Of a stretch of DNA of 39,934 nucleotides, positions 35,933 through 39,934 are shown in pieces. Both the position numbers and the translations under genes were made by a program. Every line of letters begins with the position of its first letter. Within the stretch, counting starts at the first letter, position 1. Below the pieces are notes generated by a model, which made no database searches, was not told the origin of the DNA, and saw only the letters and a list, made by a program, of their open reading frames with translations. This stretch comes from an uncultured Schlesneria sp. Its GTDB lineage: Bacteria; Planctomycetota; Planctomycetia; Planctomycetales; Planctomycetaceae. The DNA is taken from assembly GCA_903840265.1 (NCBI GenBank), contig CAIMFH010000005.1:1-39934 (forward strand). The letters are read 5' to 3'.

Positions 35933-37474
35933 ATGGCATGGATGCCCCGCCGAAGTCTATTCGTTTTGATCGCCATCACGCTTGTCCTACGACTCTGCTG
36001 GGCCGGGGCGATGGAGATGGCGAATGACGAAGCCTACCACTTCCTCTACACCCTCCATCCTGATTGGAGCTACTTCGATCATCCGCCCATGCTGATGTGG
36101 GTGGCCAGCTTGGGAAGATGGCTTTGTGGGGGGTGGTTGCATCCTTTGTCACTGCGGCTGGGTTTTGTGCTGCTGTTTGCGGGCAGCACATGGATCATGT
36201 TCGACTGGACCGCACGCTGGTTCGGCGAACGCGCAGGATTCTACGCCGCCTTGGCGCTGAACGTTGCCGCGTACTTCAGCGCGGGGGCGGGCACGTTTGT
36301 CTTACCAGATGGTCCGTTTCTGTTTTTTGCACTGCTGACAATGCGCAATCTGACCGAAGCACTTTTCACGAAAGTCGACGGGGTTGCTGTCATGCGAGTC
36401 GAAGTCAAAAGTCCCGTTCGATCAGATGTTATCGCCTGGATGTGGGTGGGATTCGCGTGTGCGGGTGCTTTGACGAGCAAATATCATGGTGCTTTACTTC
36501 CAATCGCGACGCTGTGCTATGTGATTGTCACGCCGCGAGCTTGGCCTGTTCTACGGACTCCCGGGCCCTATCTGGCCGCGATTCTAGGTGGTTGCGGCTT
36601 GATCCCGATCCTGGTGTGGAATGCTCAGCATGAGTGGGCGTCGTTGGCATTCCAGGGAGCACGCGCCGTTGGAGTCCAGTTTTCCCCAGTGGGCTTGGCG
36701 ACGATGATCTTTGGGCCCATGGCCTTCTTGCTGCCTTGGGTCTGGTTCCCGGCAATCGGACTTCTTTTCACGCGGATACGTCGATTTCGAGAGCTGACAG
36801 GCGTCGATCGGTTTCTGGTTTGTTTATCGATCATGCCTCTCACCCTGTTCTTCTGTGTCTCGTGTGTTCGACCTATTCTGCCGCATTGGCCGCTGGTTGG
36901 ATTTTACCCACTGTTTCCCTTGGTCGGTGCATTATGGGCGCACAATGCGGAGGTGAATCCGATTCAAGTTCGCCGATGGGTTATCTTCATGTGCCTTTGC
37001 ACGCCGACGATCGCATTATTATTCGGCTGCCAAGCTCGCTTTGGCATCGTCAGTTTTCCGTGGAAGAGTGACCCGGCCCGTGAAATCAGCGGATGGGAAT
37101 CGGTTGGGCGCGAACTCGAAACGCGGCGACTACTTGATCGCCCCAACACGTTCCTGTTTACCGAAAATTGGTATGACAGCGGGCAGCTAGCCTTCTGCGT
37201 TCGCAATCGACTCCCGGTCACCTGCTACAACCAGGGAGACTCGCGCGGATTCGCTTACTGGAGTAAGCCATCGGATTGGGTCGGCAAAGACGGTCTGCTG
37301 GTGAGTGCGGAAAAATTGCCGAACTTGGAGCGGTTCAAGCCGTATTTCGAACGCGTGGAACTGCTCGCGAACTTTTCGATGACCCGCGGCGGAAGGCCCT
37401 TTCGGCCGATCCACGTCTACCTTTGCTCAAACCAACGGCAGCCGTTTCCGTTCGCCTACAGTCCCCGTGACTAG
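35933..37474 (+). CDS. GT39-type membrane glycosyltransferase (ArnT/PMT-like)
   Basis: 513 residues from ATG 35933; the frame is open back to a TTG at 35825, and no candidate start has a clear ribosome site. About ten membrane helices are visible. After the first helix, N-D-E-A-Y-H-F and later Y-F-D-H-P-P-M match the lumenal/periplasmic loop of GT39 enzymes, in which the acidic residue is catalytic. Such enzymes transfer sugars from polyprenyl-phosphate donors to lipid A, proteins or glycans on the outer face of the inner membrane. The C-terminal 130 residues form a soluble domain. The acceptor is unknown. GalU and the GHMP kinase downstream suggest a surface-sugar theme. Confidence 0.82.
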   Translation: MAWMPRRSLFVLIAITLVLRLCWAGAMEMANDEAYHFLYTLHPDWSYFDHPPMLMWVASLGRWLCGGWLHPLSLRLGFVLLFAGSTWIMFDWTARWFGERAGFYAALALNVAAYFSAGAGTFVLPDGPFLFFALLTMRNLTEALFTKVDGVAVMRVEVKSPVRSDVIAWMWVGFACAGALTSKYHGALLPIATLCYVIVTPRAWPVLRTPGPYLAAILGGCGLIPILVWNAQHEWASLAFQGARAVGVQFSPVGLATMIFGPMAFLLPWVWFPAIGLLFTRIRRFRELTGVDRFLVCLSIMPLTLFFCVSCVRPILPHWPLVGFYPLFPLVGALWAHNAEVNPIQVRRWVIFMCLCTPTIALLFGCQARFGIVSFPWKSDPAREISGWESVGRELETRRLLDRPNTFLFTENWYDSGQLAFCVRNRLPVTCYNQGDSRGFAYWSKPSDWVGKDGLLVSAEKLPNLERFKPYFERVELLANFSMTRGGRPFRPIHVYLCSNQRQPFPFAYSPRD

Positions 37475-37664
37475 AAGCCAACGTAAGAACACCGCATGAC
37501 GAATGGACGGCCTCCTCGATGCCCCCTCCGGTTGCTGTTTGTACCTTTTGGCGTCAGTTCTTCACCTGTTGCCTGGGCGGCAGAATTGCTATGTTGCGGT
37601 TGCCGGACCAACCCGACAGGGCGGCAGGACGCACTCCGATGAAATCTGCGAGGGAATGGATCAG

Positions 37665-38540
37665 ATGATTGATATTGCTGTCGTACCAGTGGCCGGCCAT
37701 GGAACTCGCCTGCTTCCCGCCACGAAGAGTCAGCCCAAAGAAATGCTGCCTGTCGGCAGACGACCTGTGGTGCAATATGTCGTCGACGAGTTGGCCCAGT
37801 CGGGTATTCATCGCCTGCTGTTCATCACGGGGCCCGGCAAGACTTCGATCGAGAATCATTTCGATATCAATCCCGAATTGATTTCGTTCTTGCGTGAGAC
37901 CGGTCGCGAGGAACAACTGCAGGAATTGCAGTTCGAACGACAGCAGATGGAATATTTTTACACTCGCCAGCGTCGGCAACTCGGCCTCGGTCACGCGGTC
38001 CTGTGCGCAAGACCCTTCATCGGTGACCAGTCGTTTGTGGTGGCCTTAGGAGACTCGATTTTGGGGGTCCATGCCAAGTCGAACGTGGTCCAGCGAATGG
38101 TCGAACAGTTTGAATCCTCAAAAGCCGATGTCGTGGTCGCCTTCGAGGAAGTCCCCAAAGAAGACGTAGTCCACTACGGCGTGGCGTTGCCGAAGCAACC
38201 AGCCGGGGCGGTTTTCGACTTGCTCGATGTTGTCGAAAAGCCAAGCGTGGCCGAAGCTCCAAGCAACCTCGCCGTGGCGGCCCGATATGTCTTTTCGTCG
38301 TCAATCTTCGATGCTCTCGCCAAGACCGAACCAGGCAAGGGGGGCGAAATTCAGCTCACGGATGCCATTCGCCGAGTCTTGAGAGAAGGTGGCAAAGGGG
38401 TAGGGATTCGCCTGACTCACGAAGAGCGTCGGTTCGACATTGGAAACTTTGAAAGCTACTACCGCGCCTTCGTGGAGTTTGCGATGGCCGACCCCGACTA
38501 CGGCGACGATCTGAAGCAGTTCGTGCGCGGGTTGCTGTAA
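37665..38540 (+). CDS. galU: GalU-family UTP-sugar-1-phosphate uridylyltransferase
   Basis: 291 residues from ATG 37665 with GAGGG about 10 bases upstream; the frame is open to 37503 but that part does not fit. The nucleotide-binding [18 protein letters not shown] (11-28) is typical for GalU with a His in place of the usual Leu. A-L-G-D-S-I-L-G (metal and base site), V-E-K-P and [10 protein letters not shown] are present. GalU makes UDP-glucose from UTP and glucose-1-phosphate (EC 2.7.7.9). Its location 40 bases before a glucuronokinase-like gene raises the possibility that it uses glucuronate-1-phosphate. Confidence 0.93.
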   Translation: MIDIAVVPVAGHGTRLLPATKSQPKEMLPVGRRPVVQYVVDELAQSGIHRLLFITGPGKTSIENHFDINPELISFLRETGREEQLQELQFERQQMEYFYTRQRRQLGLGHAVLCARPFIGDQSFVVALGDSILGVHAKSNVVQRMVEQFESSKADVVVAFEEVPKEDVVHYGVALPKQPAGAVFDLLDVVEKPSVAEAPSNLAVAARYVFSSSIFDALAKTEPGKGGEIQLTDAIRRVLREGGKGVGIRLTHEERRFDIGNFESYYRAFVEFAMADPDYGDDLKQFVRGLL

Positions 38541-38580
38541 CGAATCCAGATATCTACGAGTTGGTGACGGAGCACTTACG

Positions 38581-39588
38581 ATGCAACTACTACGACGCCG
38601 GGCCTATGCTCGCGCGGGTCTCGTTGGCAATCCGTCTGACGGGTACAACGGTCGGACGATCTCGTTCATCATCCGCAATCTGTGGGCGGAAGTAGTCCTG
38701 TACGAATGGGACGAGATCGAAATCCTCTGGAGTTCCGAGGACCAAAGTCGCTTCCGTTCTGTACATGACCTCGCCCAGGATGTTCGGCTGCATGGCTACT
38801 ACGGCGGCGTCCGCCTGGTGAAGGCGACGATCAAACGATTTGTCGAATACTGCGATGCCCAGAAGATAAAGCTGCACGATCGCAATTTCTCGATCCGCTA
38901 TCAGAGCACCATACCTCGTAATGTGGGGTTGGCGGGTTCCAGCGCGATCATCATTTCGACTCTTCGCGCGCTGATGGACTTCTACGAAGTGACGATCCCT
39001 CTGGAGGTCCAGCCATCGCTTGCCTTAAGTGTCGAGACTCGTGAACTGGGTATTACGGGTGGCCTTCAAGACCGGGTCATCCAGTGCTACGAAGGCCTGG
39101 TTTCGATGGACTTCTCAAAGGATAAGATGACGACTCGCGATGGCTACGAATGCGGGGTGTACGAGCGACTCGACCCTGCATCGTTGCCTCCCATTTATGT
39201 GGCGTACTGCGATGAAATGGGTGAGCCGACTGAAGTCATCCATAACAACTTGCGTCAGCGTTATGACCGCGGCGATGCCGATGTGGTGACGGCGATGCGC
39301 ACGTTTGCTGACTTGGCTCGAGACGCGCGACACGCACTCGGCCAGGGTGATGTGGCCCAGTTAAGTCGACTAATCGACACCAACTTTGATACGCGACGAT
39401 TGATCTGCCAATTGCATTCCGGCCACATCGAAATGATTGAACGGGCTCGCAAGGTGGGAGCAACGGCGAAGTTCGCGGGTTCCGGCGGCGCGATCATCGG
39501 CACCTACGCGGACGAATCGATGTTTCGCGCGCTGCAAAAGGAATTGGGACAGATGCGCTGCATGGTCTTGAAGCCAATCATTGAGTGA
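38581..39588 (+). CDS. GHMP kinase resembling glucuronokinase
   Basis: 335 residues, with GGAG eight bases before the ATG. The N-terminal [30 protein letters not shown], and [11 protein letters not shown] (111-121, the GHMP ATP loop) followed by [12 protein letters not shown] match plant glucuronokinases at most positions as I recall them. [12 protein letters not shown] is the third GHMP motif. Glucuronokinase makes glucuronate-1-phosphate (EC 2.7.1.43), which a uridylyltransferase converts to UDP-glucuronate. The preceding galU-type gene could supply that second step. Other sugar kinases (L-arabinose, galacturonate) are alternatives. Confidence 0.85.
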   Translation: MQLLRRRAYARAGLVGNPSDGYNGRTISFIIRNLWAEVVLYEWDEIEILWSSEDQSRFRSVHDLAQDVRLHGYYGGVRLVKATIKRFVEYCDAQKIKLHDRNFSIRYQSTIPRNVGLAGSSAIIISTLRALMDFYEVTIPLEVQPSLALSVETRELGITGGLQDRVIQCYEGLVSMDFSKDKMTTRDGYECGVYERLDPASLPPIYVAYCDEMGEPTEVIHNNLRQRYDRGDADVVTAMRTFADLARDARHALGQGDVAQLSRLIDTNFDTRRLICQLHSGHIEMIERARKVGATAKFAGSGGAIIGTYADESMFRALQKELGQMRCMVLKPIIE

Positions 39589-39616
39589 TGCTTTCAAAGT
39601 CCCTGGATGTGGGCTG

Positions 39617-39934
39617 TCACAGTTCGATATCGACGACGTTCCCATGTTGCAGCAGCAATCGAAGACTGTAGACCACAACGACAGAGACTAACGCTGTCGC
39701 TCCGAGTAGCAGCCAGCGTGCGGCCCGTGGCCGATATCGAGCGATAATTTGGGCCAGTACGCAGACGAAGGCCACCATCGAGAACTTGAAGTAGACCATT
39801 CCCTTCGCACCCCATTCGGCGATAAAGAATCGGGCCACGGGGTTTGCTTCAATGAAGACACCGCCGCTCTGACTGAGCAGGATGTACGTCATGAACAGGT
39901 CCAGACTACTTACAACGACGTACAGCAGTGTCTC
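39617..39934 (-). CDS. Small membrane protein (DUF5658-like), cut by window edge
   Basis: The frame is open to the window end; 105 codons are seen plus the stop at 39617. Three hydrophobic segments are visible. The first ends at L-D-L-F-M-T-Y-I-L-L and is followed by E-A-N-P-V-A-R-F-F; this D...T then E-A-N-P pattern is typical of small DUF5658 membrane proteins of unknown role. The true start lies outside the window, although an internal ATG at 39892 exists. Convergent with the GHMP kinase gene, 28 bases apart. Confidence 0.7.
   Translation of the reverse strand, partial: ETLLYVVVSSLDLFMTYILLSQSGGVFIEANPVARFFIAEWGAKGMVYFKFSMVAFVCVLAQIIARYRPRAARWLLLGATALVSVVVVYSLRLLLQHGNVVDIEL

Noticed and set aside
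1-39934. tRNA/rRNA genes, CRISPR arrays, insertion sequences, phage or integration sites
   Set aside because: No cloverleaf with a T-loop motif, no spaced direct repeats, no transposase, integrase or inverted-repeat ends were found by reading.

Overview
The window is about 40 kb of a bacterial chromosome, very probably from the Planctomycetota (order Planctomycetales). The evidence is a DUF1559 pseudopilin-like protein with the H-X9-DG tail, a DUF1571 protein, a VHL-like domain in a secreted peptidase, a spc operon without L30, and an unusually long L17. I cannot name the genus. No tRNA, rRNA, CRISPR array, insertion sequence or phage gene was seen.

Region 1 (1-12278, all minus strand). Read in the direction of transcription, from high to low coordinates, it holds a YheT-type hydrolase, transaldolase, a DUF1571 protein, PriA helicase, a large NfeD-family membrane protease with two ClpP-like domains, and the GTPase Obg. 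After Obg come four exported or surface proteins: a DUF1559 pseudopilin-like protein, a small Cys-rich protein ending in a pentapeptide repeat, a conserved secreted protein with a C-terminal membrane anchor, and a C39-like cysteine-peptidase-like protein cut by the window edge.

Region 2 (12737-26435, plus strand). This is the fused S10-spc-alpha ribosomal cluster: rpsJ-rplC-rplD-rplW-rplB-rpsS-rplV-rpsC-rplP-rpmC-rpsQ-rplN-rplX-rplE-rpsN-rpsH-rplF-rplR-rpsE-rplO-secY-rpmJ-rpsM-rpsK-rpoA-rplQ. A good sigma-70-type promoter precedes rpsJ and a strong intrinsic terminator follows rplQ. The genes rpmD, adk, map, infA and rpsD, often present in this cluster, are absent from it. The ends of rpsC and rplP overlap by 62 bases.

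Region 3 (26521-35784). A histidine kinase and an NtrC-type response regulator (minus) form a two-component pair; the regulator lacks the GAFTGA sigma-54 contact loop. Upstream of the pair is a second minus-strand set: an enolase-superfamily dehydratase resembling cis-3-hydroxyproline dehydratase, a giant secreted peptidase joining VHL-like, HExxH metallopeptidase and DPP IV-type serine peptidase domains, and a DapA-family enzyme resembling 1-pyrroline-4-hydroxy-2-carboxylate deaminase. A PAS-AraC regulator is divergent to this set. I infer a system for breaking down (hydroxy)proline-rich peptides.

Region 4 (35933-39934). A GT39-type membrane glycosyltransferase is followed by a GalU-family nucleotidylyltransferase and a GHMP kinase that closely resembles plant glucuronokinase. 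The last two together could make UDP-glucuronate from free glucuronate. A partial small membrane protein (minus) runs off the end.
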